Shown here: piece after piece, positions 45,219-53,553 of the stretch | Numbering within the stretch: the first letter of the stretch is position 1 | Layout of the letters: every line of letters begins with the position of its first letter | Notes under the pieces: generated by a model | Told to the model about the DNA's origin: nothing | Databases searched by the model: none | The model's input: only the letters and a program-made list of their open reading frames with translations | Program-made: the position numbers and the translations under genes | NCBI RefSeq assembly: GCF_035917275.1 | Contig: NZ_CP108508.1 | Span: forward strand, 5,394,001 to 5,458,000 | DNA: 64,000 bases | DNA from: Streptomyces sp. NBC_01237 | GTDB taxonomy: Bacteria; Actinomycetota; Actinomycetes; Streptomycetales; Streptomycetaceae | Reading direction: 5' to 3'

Positions 45219-45845
45219 CTACGCGGGATGCGGTGAGCGTCGGGTGCCGGGGCCCGCCCCGTCCCGGCGCGGTGCGCCCGCTCCGGCGAAGTGCGGCAGA
45301 ACCATCTCGACCAGCGCGTCGACATCGGCCTCGCCCATCGGCTCGCCGGTCATGCCCATCCGGTGGAGCAGGACGCCGACCACGACATCGATGAAGAACA
45401 GGACCCGGTGCTCCGGCTCGCCGAGCGCGTCCTGGAGTGCGATGCGGTACGGGTCCTGCAACCGCGAGGACAGGATCTCGCGCAGGGCCGGATCGCTGAC
45501 GGCGTCACTGAACACACCGGCGAACGCGTCACCCACCCCGGGTTCGCCGATCTTCGCCGCTATCCAGCGGATCGTCGAGGACATCAGCTCGGTCCGCCCG
45601 GCACCCTCCAGTGGTGCCGGGCCGAAGGCGTCCAGGAGGCAGTCCACGATCAGTACGCCCTTCGACGGCCAGCGCCGGTAGACCGTCGACTTCGCGACGC
45701 CGGCCGTGGCCGCGATGCGCTCGACGGTGGCGCGTGCGTAGCCGAGCTCCCGCACCGTGCTCAGGGTCGCGGCGAACACCGCGGCGTGGACGCCGGAGCG
45801 CGGGCGGCCGGGTGACCTGGCGGATGTGGGCGATGGCATAGCCAC
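45219..45845 (-). CDS. TetR family transcriptional regulator
   Basis: 208 aa. HTH residues about 20-66: TVRELGYARATVERIAATAG, VAKSTVYRRWPSKGVLIVDC. A C-terminal ligand domain of TetR_C type follows. It is divergent from an alpha/beta hydrolase gene, with operator-like inverted GGTA/TACC elements between them, so it probably represses itself and that gene. ATG 45839 is an alternative start. Confidence 0.92.
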   Translation of the reverse strand: MAMPSPTSARSPGRPRSGVHAAVFAATLSTVRELGYARATVERIAATAGVAKSTVYRRWPSKGVLIVDCLLDAFGPAPLEGAGRTELMSSTIRWIAAKIGEPGVGDAFAGVFSDAVSDPALREILSSRLQDPYRIALQDALGEPEHRVLFFIDVVVGVLLHRMGMTGEPMGEADVDALVEMVLPHFAGAGAPRRDGAGPGTRRSPHPA

Positions 45846-45848
45846 ACG

Positions 45849-45881
45849 GTACCTCGTTTCGCTACCTTGGGTATCGATACC
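45849..45881. promoter_or_regulatory. TetR operator candidates
   Basis: GGTACCTCGTTTCGCTACC (45849-45867) has GGTA/TACC ends, and GGTATCGATACC (45870-45881) is a perfect 12-base palindrome. Both sit between the divergent TetR and hydrolase genes. Confidence 0.55.
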
Positions 45882-45913
45882 TGAAGTCGCGTAACTCTCG
45901 ACGAGGAGAAGAC

Positions 45914-46876
45914 ATGAGCGAGGTCACTGCCGAGGGGCGTCCGCCGCAGCCGGACTGGTCGGCGCTCACGACCGAGGATCTGGTCGCCTACCGCGACGCG
46001 GAGAACCGCTTCCGGGCGTCCGGCGCGGCGCGGGCGATCACCGGGGAGCCGGACCCCGGCGCCACGATCCAGTGGCAGGAGGTGGCGCTGCCCGGCCGCG
46101 AACTCCCGGTCCGCGTGTACCGGCCGACCGCCGGGCGCGACGACGAAGGCGCCGGCCGGACGGATCTGCCCCTGGTGATCCACGTACACGGAGGGGGGTT
46201 CGTGGGTACGGCGGTGCAGAGCGACTGGAACAACAGCTGGCTCGCCGCCCACCTGCCCGCACTCGTCGTCTCGGTCGAGCACCGCCTCATCGACCCGGAA
46301 ACCCCGCTGTCGGCGGCTGTCGACGACGGCTGGGACGTGCTCCGGCACGTGGTGCGGCATGCCGAGGAGTGGGGCATCGACCCGGCGCGGACCGCCGTCC
46401 TCGGCGAGAGCTGCGGCGCGTTGATCAGCGCCCTGGCGGCGATCCGGGCCAGGGAGGCCGGCCTGCGTCTCAGGGCGCAGGTGCTCGTCAACCCGGCTGT
46501 CGATATGACCGGGACGATGTTCGACCACGACTCGTTCACCGAGCACGCCCGAACCCCGACCCTCAGCCTGCCGCTGCTGCACGTGTTCCGGCGGCTCGCC
46601 GTTCCGCCGGGAACCGACCCCCGCGCCTTCTCACCGCTGCACGCCGACCGCCTCGACGGGCTGGCCCCGGCGCTCCTGGTGGTGCCCACCCACGACCCGT
46701 TGGCCGATCACGGCCGCCGCTACGCCGAACGCCTGCGAGCGGCGGGGACGCCCGCGCAGCTCGCCGAGTACCCCGGAGCGGGGCACGGGTTCCTCGCCAC
46801 GCCGGGCCTGGCACCGCAGGCCGGGACCGCGCGGGCGGACATCCTCGCGTTCCTCCGGACCGCCCTCGCCGCATGA
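45914..46876 (+). CDS. Alpha/beta hydrolase (HSL-like esterase)
   Basis: 320 aa. Oxyanion-hole HGGG at 92-95 and nucleophile elbow GESCG (Ser166) instead of the common GDSAG; Asp261 and His291 complete the triad. Similar to hormone-sensitive-lipase-type esterases; substrate unknown. Probably repressed by the divergent TetR protein and co-transcribed with the reductase gene 20 bases downstream. Confidence 0.92.
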   Translation: MSEVTAEGRPPQPDWSALTTEDLVAYRDAENRFRASGAARAITGEPDPGATIQWQEVALPGRELPVRVYRPTAGRDDEGAGRTDLPLVIHVHGGGFVGTAVQSDWNNSWLAAHLPALVVSVEHRLIDPETPLSAAVDDGWDVLRHVVRHAEEWGIDPARTAVLGESCGALISALAAIRAREAGLRLRAQVLVNPAVDMTGTMFDHDSFTEHARTPTLSLPLLHVFRRLAVPPGTDPRAFSPLHADRLDGLAPALLVVPTHDPLADHGRRYAERLRAAGTPAQLAEYPGAGHGFLATPGLAPQAGTARADILAFLRTALAA

Positions 46877-46896
46877 CGAGAAAGGAAAGCGCTCCG

Positions 46897-47700
46897 ATGA
46901 CGAGGACGACGGTGGGGCGCATCGGGATCATCGGGGTGGGCGAGATCGGCCGGGCCGTCGTGAGTGGCCTGTGCGACGGCGTCGGCACCCCGCCGGAGGT
47001 GTTCCTCTCCCCGCGGGGAGAGCGCACGGCCGCGGAGCTGAGCGCACGCTACGAGGGAGTACAGGTCTGCGCCGACAACCAGGAGGTGGTGGACCGCTCG
47101 GAGGCGGTGATCATCGCCGTACGCGCCCAGGACCTGTACGAAGCACTGGCCGGCCTGAGGGTGGACGACGACAGGACGGTGATCAACGTGATGTCCGGGG
47201 TCGCCAACGACGACCTGCGCCAAGTGCTCTACACCGAGGCGGCGTTGGTACGGGCGATCCCGCTGCCCTCCGTACGCGAACGCCGCTGCGTCACGGTGAC
47301 GTTTCCGTCCCATCCGGTGGCGGACGCGCTCTTCGAGCAGCTGGGCGGGACACAGCCGGTCGCGGATGAGGCGGCCTTCGACGTCTTCTCCGCGCTGACG
47401 GGGACGCTGACCACCCACTACGCGTATCTCGCCACGCTCAAGTCGTGGGCCGTCGGCCACGGCATCGCCGCCGACACCGCCGACCGCTACCTCCGCGGAC
47501 TCTTCCAGGGTGCCGGCCGCGCCCTGGAGGACGAGACCCGCTCCCTGCACCGACTCGCCGCCGACCACGAGACCCCGAACGGAAGCAATGAACGCATCCG
47601 CACCACCTGGTTCGGCCCGGCCAACTCCGAAGCCCTCGGCAAGGCCCTCGATGACCTCCTCGCCCACCTGAGGCAGCCCGGGGCAGAGGGCCCCTCCTGA
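46897..47700 (+). CDS. Pyrroline-5-carboxylate-reductase-like NAD(P)-binding protein
   Basis: 267 aa. Rossmann motif IGIIGVGEIGRAVV (residues 9-22); VRAQDLYEALAGL, VINVMSGV and LVRAIPLPSVRERRCVTVTF align with the P5C reductase/ProC fold. An upstream in-frame ATG 46873 overlaps the hydrolase stop, but ATG 46897 has AAAGGAAA. True proline synthesis is not certain: the typical MPNTP motif reads IPLPSV here. The 3' end forms one arm of a terminator-like hairpin. Confidence 0.82.
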   Translation: MTRTTVGRIGIIGVGEIGRAVVSGLCDGVGTPPEVFLSPRGERTAAELSARYEGVQVCADNQEVVDRSEAVIIAVRAQDLYEALAGLRVDDDRTVINVMSGVANDDLRQVLYTEAALVRAIPLPSVRERRCVTVTFPSHPVADALFEQLGGTQPVADEAAFDVFSALTGTLTTHYAYLATLKSWAVGHGIAADTADRYLRGLFQGAGRALEDETRSLHRLAADHETPNGSNERIRTTWFGPANSEALGKALDDLLAHLRQPGAEGPS

Positions 47701-47734
47701 GGCCGCCCGTGCCCCGGACTGCCTCAGGTGGGCG
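47661..47734 (+). terminator. Long hairpin spanning the 3' end of the reductase gene
   Basis: 25-base arms at 47661-47685 (CGCCCACCTGAGGCAGCCCG and on) and 47710-47734 (complementary, one mismatch). The stop codon 47698-47700 lies in the loop, so the left arm is coding sequence. Confidence 0.75.
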
Positions 47735-47831
47735 CTAATTTCGTTGAGCCCGCGCCCTGCGATCGTGTTGGCTGGCGGCACCGAACTGTCAGTACCGCTG
47801 GTGTCCCCTTGGCCGTAGCAGGGAGTTAGAC

Positions 47832-48623
47832 GTGCAGGACATTGATGTCGACCCGGTTGCCCACAATCGAGCAGCCTGGGACAAGTGCGTCCAGGAGGGC
47901 AACGAGTGGTCGGTGCCGGTGAGTGCTGAGGATGTCGAGCGCGCCCGCGGGGGCGACTGGTCGATCGTTCTCGTCGGGCATGAGCCGGTCGACCGCTCCT
48001 GGCTGCCGACCGACCTGACCGGCACGGACGTGTTGTGCCTGGCCTCCGGCGGTGGCCAGCAGGGTCCGGTTCTCGCCGCCGCGGGGGCGCGGGTCACCGT
48101 ATTCGACAACTCACCACGCCAGCTCGGCCAGGACCGGCTGGTGGCGGAGCGCGACGGACTGGACCTGCGCACCGTCCTGGGCGACATGCGCGACCTCAGC
48201 GCCTTCGGCGACGGAGCCTTCGACGTCGTGTTCCACCCGGTCTCCAACCTGTTCGTACCCGACTTGGCAGCGGTGTGGCGTGAGTGCTTCCGCGTCCTGC
48301 GACCGGGCGGAACTCTGCTCGCGGGCTTCCTCAACCCTGACGCGTACTTGTTCGACCACGAGGCGCTCGACGAGCGCGGCGAGCTGAACGTCGTGCACAA
48401 GCTGCCCTACAGCGATGTCACGCACTACTCCGCCGAGGAACGCGCCACGAAGTTCGGCGCGGACGCCCCTCTTGAGTACAGCCACACCCTCACCGACCAG
48501 ATCGGCGGGCAACTCGCCGCGGGGTTCGTCCTCACCGGCTTCGCGGAGGCGCCGCACCACTCCAACGCATCCGCTTCCTACATGTCGAGCTACTTCGCGA
48601 CGCTGGCGGTCAAGCCGGGCTGA
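47832..48623 (+). CDS. Class I SAM-dependent methyltransferase
   Basis: 263 aa from GTG 47832. Motif I is LCLASGGGQQGPVLAAAGAR (residues about 69-88); the acidic VTVFDNSPRQLGQDR and GDMRDLSAFGDGAFDVVFHP are motifs II-III. The N-terminal VAHNRAAWDKCVQEGNEWSV is typical of a UbiE/Methyltransf_11 subgroup. The target is unknown. A GGGAG site is present upstream. Confidence 0.88.
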   Translation: MQDIDVDPVAHNRAAWDKCVQEGNEWSVPVSAEDVERARGGDWSIVLVGHEPVDRSWLPTDLTGTDVLCLASGGGQQGPVLAAAGARVTVFDNSPRQLGQDRLVAERDGLDLRTVLGDMRDLSAFGDGAFDVVFHPVSNLFVPDLAAVWRECFRVLRPGGTLLAGFLNPDAYLFDHEALDERGELNVVHKLPYSDVTHYSAEERATKFGADAPLEYSHTLTDQIGGQLAAGFVLTGFAEAPHHSNASASYMSSYFATLAVKPG

Positions 48624-48678
48624 CCCAGCCGTGGGCAGGCATCGCGGTTCGGGGGCCGCACCGTCCGTCGACCGGGGG

Positions 48679-49287
48679 TCAGGGGAGTTCGGCGAGGGTG
48701 ACTCCGCGTAGTTCGCGGAGGAGGAGGAAGGCGAGCATGCCGGGGTAGCGGGGTTTGTTGTAGGGGGAGAGTTGTCCGTTTTCGGTGGAGGTCCAGCCGG
48801 TGGTGGTGAGGCGGTAGAGGGTGCCGGAGACCCCGTAGGGGTGGGGTTTGCGGACGCGTAGGAGGACGTGTTCGCCGCGTCGGAGGAAGGGGCACTGGCG
48901 GGCGGAGATGCGGGCGTGTTCGGTGCAGAGCGGGGGCATGGTGGTGAGTGATTTCTCGGGCCAGGTGGGGGGTGAGTCCTCGCGCCGCCAGTCGATGAAG
49001 AGCCAGCCTTCTTTGTTGCGGTCGGCGGGCTGGGCGCAGATCTGGCACAGCAGGTTTTCCATGCAGGTGCGTTGGCGGGTGGAGTGCAGGGAGTCGTACT
49101 GGACGTGGCCGGGGTCGGGGGATTCCTCGATGCGGACCCAGAGGTTGCCGTGCCTGTCGCGGTCCTGGGGGCGTGTGTCCCGGTAGGCGAGGCGGGGTCC
49201 GTTCGGGGTGAACTCGACGGTCAGGGCGGATTCCGGCATGCCTCTGTCGGTGCTGCGTGAGGCGACGTACGGGGTCAGGAGAGGCAT
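48679..49287 (-). CDS. Conserved hypothetical protein (202 aa) with CxxC elements
   Basis: 202 aa, MPLLTPYVASRSTDRGMPES..., with cysteines in ENLLCQICAQPADRNKEGWL and PPLCTEHARISARQCPF that could bind zinc. WRREDSPPTWPEKSLTTMPP and LYRLTTTGWTSTENGQLSPY are other recognisable blocks. It starts at 49287 after AAGGAGGAA. I do not know the family. It leads in the same direction as three other small genes from 50537, which may form one transcript. Confidence 0.75.
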   Translation of the reverse strand: MPLLTPYVASRSTDRGMPESALTVEFTPNGPRLAYRDTRPQDRDRHGNLWVRIEESPDPGHVQYDSLHSTRQRTCMENLLCQICAQPADRNKEGWLFIDWRREDSPPTWPEKSLTTMPPLCTEHARISARQCPFLRRGEHVLLRVRKPHPYGVSGTLYRLTTTGWTSTENGQLSPYNKPRYPGMLAFLLLRELRGVTLAELP

Positions 49288-49365
49288 GGGTTCCTCCTTG
49301 TGGGGGTGGTGCCGCCCGGCTGCCGCCGTCCCCATGACAGGGGGCAGCCGGGCGGGGCTTGGGGG

Positions 49366-49509
49366 TTAGTGGGCTGCCGGGTGTGTGCCGGGGGTGCGGG
49401 GCGTTGCGATGGGCGGGGTGGGTTTCGCGTAGGGGCAGCCGGGTTTGGTGCCGGTGCAGAGGTTGCAGTGGGGGCAGTCCTGGATTCGGGTCTCGGGGTT
49501 GTTTTCCAT
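49366..49509 (-). CDS. Small cysteine-rich protein, 47 aa
   Basis: MENNPETRIQDCPHCNLCTG then TKPGCPYAKPTPPIATPRTP. Four cysteines are arranged C-x2-C-x2-C-x6-C, suggesting a metal site. GGAGC lies 8-12 bases upstream of ATG 49509. It lies between the 202-aa and 234-aa genes, all on the minus strand. No family is recognised; third-position GC bias and context support it. Confidence 0.6.
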   Translation of the reverse strand: MENNPETRIQDCPHCNLCTGTKPGCPYAKPTPPIATPRTPGTHPAAH

Positions 49510-49602
49510 GGGGTGTGCTCCGTGCCTTGTGGGGTGGTGCCCGTCCTGGCCGCCCGTGGGGGAGCCACTGCGGTCGCGGCCAGGACGGGGGTCTGTGGGG
49601 TG

Positions 49603-50307
49603 TTACGGCCGTGCGGGTCGGGCGGGTCGGCCGGTGAGGGTGATGTGGAGGCCGACGGCGGGGTCGGTGACGGTGAGCAGGGTGCCGGGGCCGGTTTCCA
49701 GCTGGTGCAGTGCGTCGGTCTGGCGTTGGTTGTCGGTGGCCCAGGCGCGGAGGTTTTCGGGGGCGTCGGAGCTGTGGAAGGTGACCGGCCGGACGTCGTT
49801 CTTCGCCTGGGTCCATGGGGTGGTGTCGGGGGCTATGAGGTGTCCGTGGCCGTCCGCGAGGCGGAGTGCCTGTCTGCGGAGCCATCGCAGGGCGAGGCGG
49901 CGGTTGGGTGCGGTGATCCGGCCGATCGGGACCGCGCGTCTCGTCCCGGCGCTCACGGTGACTTCGGCGACGTAGTCCGTGCCGGTCGTGGTGGTGGCGT
50001 GTTCGTCGTGGCGGGGGCCGGGGGCGGGGCGGACCAGGCGTCGGAGGAGGTCGGCGGCTGCTTCGACCGCGTGCAGCCGGGCGGTGCGTTCCGCGTCGTG
50101 CCGGGCGAGCGCGGCGTCCAGCCCGGCGAGGAACAGGGCCCGGTAGACGGGGTCCGACTCGATACGCTGCAACTCGGCGAACAGGGGTTGTGGCCGGGGT
50201 GGTTGCGGGGCGAGTGCCCGGATGATCCGGGGGAGGTACCGGCGCAGGAGGATTCCGGCGGCTCCGAGGGTGAGGGCGAGCCGGACCGTCAGGAACCCCG
50301 TCGTCAT
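49603..50307 (-). CDS. Conserved hypothetical protein with N-terminal hydrophobic segment (234 aa)
   Basis: MTTGFLTVRLALTLGAAGIL forms a membrane or signal-anchor segment; then RPQPLFAELQRIESDPVYRA and a C-terminal domain (YVAEVTVSAGTRRAVPIGRI ... LLTVTDPAVGLHITLTG). Start ATG 50307 overlaps the stop of the 77-aa gene by four bases (ATGA). I know of no function. It is probably part of the same unit as the neighbouring small genes. Confidence 0.72.
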   Translation of the reverse strand: MTTGFLTVRLALTLGAAGILLRRYLPRIIRALAPQPPRPQPLFAELQRIESDPVYRALFLAGLDAALARHDAERTARLHAVEAAADLLRRLVRPAPGPRHDEHATTTTGTDYVAEVTVSAGTRRAVPIGRITAPNRRLALRWLRRQALRLADGHGHLIAPDTTPWTQAKNDVRPVTFHSSDAPENLRAWATDNQRQTDALHQLETGPGTLLTVTDPAVGLHITLTGRPARPARP

Positions 50308-50537
50308 GACGGTGCTCCGTGCTCGGCCGTCTCGTGGCGCCGGCGTGAGGCCCGGCAGGCGGCCTGTTTGGTGGCGTCGCGCTCGGCTCCGGCCACGGCC
50401 TCGGCGTGGTCGATCTCCTGGCAGCCCCGGCACGGCTCCGGCGCGGGCAGGCCGTCGTGGACGACCGGCCGTACGAGGGTGTCGGGGGCGGGTGCGTGGG
50501 GGGTACGTCCGTTCGGAGAACCGTTTTTCGTAGACAC
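50304..50537 (-). CDS. Small hypothetical protein, 77 aa
   Basis: MSTKNGSPNGRTPHAPAPDT..., with PCRGCQEIDHAEAVAGAERD containing a C-x2-C pair followed by acidic residues, and a Cys/Arg-rich end (QAACRASRRRHE). It is the first gene of the minus-strand group and divergent from the XRE gene at 50630. Its stop overlaps the start of the 234-aa gene. Confidence 0.65.
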   Translation of the reverse strand: MSTKNGSPNGRTPHAPAPDTLVRPVVHDGLPAPEPCRGCQEIDHAEAVAGAERDATKQAACRASRRRHETAEHGAPS

Positions 50538-50629
50538 GATCGTTCCTCTCCGTGGTCATTTCGCTACCAGGTGAGATGAGCGTGACCTAAAGTCTGGCTG
50601 TCTTCAACGTTCCTTAAGGGGAGGGCACA

Positions 50630-51466
50630 TTGGTAAACCGCAAGGAGTTAAACCCCGAAGCGAGCCCGCAAGCCGCCTTCGGGGCACGTGTCCGCAAGTC
50701 GCGTGAGGCTCGCGGCTGGACGCAAGACGAGCTTGCCGCGCTGGTCGGCTACTCGGGCAGGCACATCTCAGCAATCGAAACGGGACGCAAACCTCCAACT
50801 CTCCGTTTCTCGCGGAGCCTGGATACCGTGCTGGGGCTCGCTGGAACGGCAGAGGCGTTCGAGCGCACATGGGGAGAACTACGGAACGGCAGCCTGTTGG
50901 AAGGCTTCCCGGAGTACGTGGCGTATGAGGGACGAGCCGCAGAAGTCAGGTTGTTCGAAGTCGGCATCGTGCCCGGCCTGCTCCAGACCCCGGAGTATGC
51001 GACGATCCTGGCTGCAAGCGCGGTGGCGCGTGGGGCGATCACGCCCGAGCAGGCTGACGAGCGGGTGGCGTTGGTTGCCGAGAGGCAAGCCGCACTTGTG
51101 CGCATGCCGCTGCCGCTGGTGGTCGTCGTGCTGGACGAAAGCTGCATTCGCCGGTCGATCGGCGAAACTGCGGCCATGGATGCGCAGTTGGAGCGGCTGG
51201 TCGAGTTCGCTCGGCAGCCGAACACCATGCTTCAGGTTGCCCCGTTCGATCTGGCGCACCGGCCGTTCGATCTGCCGATAACGGTGTTGACGATGCCGGA
51301 CCGCTCGCTGATGTCGTACGCAGAGTCTTCGCAGCGGGGGCATCTCGAACGGGAAAGTACTTCGGTCTTGCCCATGCTGACGGCCTACCATCAACTACAA
51401 GCAGAATCGCCCTCCCAGGCGACATCCGTGGCCATGATCGAGCAGTTACGAAAGGGCTCTCCGTGA
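50630..51466 (+). CDS. XRE-family regulator with DUF5753 domain, second whiJ-type locus
   Basis: 278 aa from TTG 50630, supported by AGGGGAGG upstream. HTH residues about 15-75 (FGARVRKSREARGWTQDELA, ALVGYSGRHISAIETGRKPP); DUF5753 follows (RAAEVRLFEVGIVPGLLQTP, EYATILAAS, CIRRSIGE, MLQVAPFDLAHRPFDLPITV). Its stop overlaps the GTG of the DUF397 gene. It has no adjacent ATP-binding partner, unlike the locus at 2955-5104. Confidence 0.9.
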   Translation: MVNRKELNPEASPQAAFGARVRKSREARGWTQDELAALVGYSGRHISAIETGRKPPTLRFSRSLDTVLGLAGTAEAFERTWGELRNGSLLEGFPEYVAYEGRAAEVRLFEVGIVPGLLQTPEYATILAASAVARGAITPEQADERVALVAERQAALVRMPLPLVVVVLDESCIRRSIGETAAMDAQLERLVEFARQPNTMLQVAPFDLAHRPFDLPITVLTMPDRSLMSYAESSQRGHLERESTSVLPMLTAYHQLQAESPSQATSVAMIEQLRKGSP

Positions 51467-51672
51467 CGACCGAATCCCCCCGTTGGTTCACGTCCTCCTA
51501 CAGCAACAATGGCGGCCAGTGCGTCGAGGTCGCCGCCAACCTCGCCGCCTCCCGCGGCGTGGTCCCCGTACGTGACTCCAAGGATCTGAGCGGTCCCACC
51601 CTGGACCTTCGTGCCGATGCGTTCGCTTCCTTCGTGGCGGGCGTCAAGGCCGGAGAGTTCGGCACCGTCTGA
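51463..51672 (+). CDS. DUF397 protein paired with the XRE regulator
   Basis: 69 aa from GTG 51463: WFTSSYSNNGGQCVEVAANL, VPVRDSKDLSGPTLDLRADA. GTGA overlap with the XRE gene shows coupling. A close duplicate lies at 53188-53397. Confidence 0.9.
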   Translation: MTTESPRWFTSSYSNNGGQCVEVAANLAASRGVVPVRDSKDLSGPTLDLRADAFASFVAGVKAGEFGTV

Positions 51673-51805
51673 ACACCCGGTTCCTCACCGAGCCGGACAG
51701 CCCCGTCGTGCTCCGCATGGTGGGGCTTCGTGCTGTCCCGGCCCGACACCGTCACGTGCCGCAATCGCCCGGCCCCGACGCGCTTTTGGGATGTAGCGTC
51801 GGATC

Positions 51806-52297
51806 ATGAAACCGCCGACCGACACCGCCACCGATCAGGCACCGGCCGATCCGGCCGCCACGGACGACATGCTGGCCACGCAGCCCGTCGGGTACTGGAG
51901 CGGCCTCGCTCATGGGGTCGTCACCCGGCATCTGCGTGATGCGATGGCCAGGATCGACGTGACGCAGCCGCAGTACTGGGTGTTGAACCGTCTGAACGGC
52001 GGTTCCTCGGCGCCGAGTCGTGAGGAGGTCGTCGTCCAGCTGACGCCCCTCGCGGACGGGCCGCACGAGGTGGGGCGGGTCGTCGACCAGCTGGTCCACC
52101 GTGGCTGGCTGCGGTTCGACGCCGGGCACCGCCTGCACCTCACCGAGGCCGGGGAGGCCGCCAGGGTGCGGCTGCGCGAGCTGGTGACCGAGGTGCGCGC
52201 CGTGGTCCACGAGGGCATCAGCGACGAGGAGTACGTGGCGGCGCTCAAGGTCCTGCGCAGGATGGTGGCCAACGTCGGGGAAGCCGGGAGCTCCTGA
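51806..52297 (+). CDS. MarR family transcriptional regulator
   Basis: 163 aa. Winged-helix region residues about 50-125: ARIDVTQPQYWVLNRLNGGS, EVGRVVDQLVHRGWLRFDAG, HRLHLTEAGEAARVRLRELV. An N-terminal Ala/Asp-rich tail of about 25 residues is extra. It converges with the LysE-family gene, 26 bases away. The target is unknown. Confidence 0.85.
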   Translation: MKPPTDTATDQAPADPAATDDMLATQPVGYWSGLAHGVVTRHLRDAMARIDVTQPQYWVLNRLNGGSSAPSREEVVVQLTPLADGPHEVGRVVDQLVHRGWLRFDAGHRLHLTEAGEAARVRLRELVTEVRAVVHEGISDEEYVAALKVLRRMVANVGEAGSS

Positions 52298-52323
52298 CGA
52301 ACGGACCGTGGCGGGAGGGGCGT

Positions 52324-52962
52324 TCAGTCGCCGAGAGCCAGTCGGATACCGAATGCGGCGATGACGGTGCCGGTGATCCGGTCGAGCAGGCGGCGGGCCT
52401 GGGGCCTGCGGAGCCAGCCGTGCAGCACCTGGGCGAAACCGATGAGGACGGCCGACCAGATCAGGCCGATGAGGATGTGCACCGTGGTGAGCAGGAGTCC
52501 CATGGTGAAGTGGTTCGCGCCGACGGGGATGAACTGGGGCAGGACGGCGACGTAGAAGGCACCCATCTTCGGGTTGAGGAGGTTGGTGAGTGTGCCCTGC
52601 CGCCAGCCGCCGCTTGTCGAGTCCGTACCGGCGAGCAGTCCGGAGTCGTTCGTGTCCGAGGCCGGTCGTTTTTGGAGGGTGTCCCGGAGCATGCGGACAC
52701 CCATCCAGACCAGGTAGGCGGCGCCGACCCAGCGCAACGCCGTGTAGGCGAGGTGGGAGGCCGTGAGGAGTGCGGTCACTCCGAGGGAGGTGAACGCACC
52801 CCAGAGGAGGGTGCCGGTCTGGATTCCGAGGACGACGCCCCATGCTCTTCTGCGGCGGCCGAGGGCCGAGGTGCGCAGGATCAGAGCGGTGTCGAGACCG
52901 GGAGTCAGAGTGAGAAGCCCTACAACCAGGGCGAAGGACCACAGCGCAGTACTCATTGCCAT
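52324..52962 (-). CDS. LysE/RhtB family amino-acid exporter
   Basis: 212 aa, six membrane helices: STALWSFALVVGLLTLTPGL, DTALILRTSALGRRRRAWGV, LTNLLNPKMGAFYVAVLPQF. The TPGLD and NPK motifs are family hallmarks. ATG 52962 is preceded by GGAGGTAG; a longer frame to 53013 is unlikely. The exported solute is not predictable. Confidence 0.9.
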   Translation of the reverse strand: MAMSTALWSFALVVGLLTLTPGLDTALILRTSALGRRRRAWGVVLGIQTGTLLWGAFTSLGVTALLTASHLAYTALRWVGAAYLVWMGVRMLRDTLQKRPASDTNDSGLLAGTDSTSGGWRQGTLTNLLNPKMGAFYVAVLPQFIPVGANHFTMGLLLTTVHILIGLIWSAVLIGFAQVLHGWLRRPQARRLLDRITGTVIAAFGIRLALGD

Positions 52963-53122
52963 GGAATGCCAGGCTACCTCCACCCGATCCGCTGTTCCGC
53001 TCCTCCATCCCACTTAGTGACCTAATGCACGTACATCAGGTGCTGCCCATCGGGTTCGGGCGGGTCACCTGGACGGGAAAGCGCCTCACTTCCGCCCGTG
53101 TGGGCGGCCTACTGTCGGAGGC

Positions 53123-53191
53123 ATGCCGAAGCCGCTGTCCCGGGCGTCGGCCGCTGCCATGATCAGTCGGCCAGGAAAGGGCACTCCGTGA
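53123..53191 (+). pseudogene. Remnant of an XRE/DUF5753 gene 3' end, preserved as a 22-codon ORF
   Basis: MPKPLSRASAAAMISRPGKG then TP and stop. Its end (AAAMISRPGKGTP) parallels the C-terminus of the XRE protein at 50630-51466 (SVAMIEQLRKGSP), and the stop overlaps the GTG of the next DUF397 gene exactly as in the intact locus. GGAGG immediately precedes ATG 53123, so it may still be translated and couple DUF397 expression. Confidence 0.55.
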
Positions 53192-53397
53192 CGACCGAAT
53201 CCCCCCGCTGGTTCACGTCCTCGTACAGCAACAACGGCGGCAACTGCGTCGAGGTCGCTGCCGACCTCGTCGCCTCGCGCGGCGTGGTCCCCGTGCGTGA
53301 CTCCAAGGATCTGACCGGCCCCACCCTGAGCCTTCGCGCTGATGCGTTCGTCGGCTTCGTGGCGGGCGTCAAGGCCGGAGCGTTCGGCACCGTCTGA
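53188..53397 (+). CDS. Orphan DUF397 protein (duplicate)
   Basis: 69 aa from GTG 53188: MTTESPRWFTSSYSNNGG, VPVRDSKDLTGPTLSLRADA. It differs from the 51463-51672 protein at about ten positions. No full XRE partner is adjacent; only a short 3' remnant lies upstream. It may be served by the XRE protein 1.7 kb away. Confidence 0.85.
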   Translation: MTTESPRWFTSSYSNNGGNCVEVAADLVASRGVVPVRDSKDLTGPTLSLRADAFVGFVAGVKAGAFGTV

Positions 53398-53553
53398 GCA
53401 ACCGGCCAACCGGCCGGCGTATACCTCTCGAAGAGGGCCCCACCGTGCGCCGCACGGTGGGGCTTCGCGCTGCCTGGGTGCGTGCGGGCGGGAGCGCTTC
53501 TGCCGTGGTGCGTCAGGGAGTTCCGCCCCCGCCGCCGGTGGGTGCGGGGCGGG

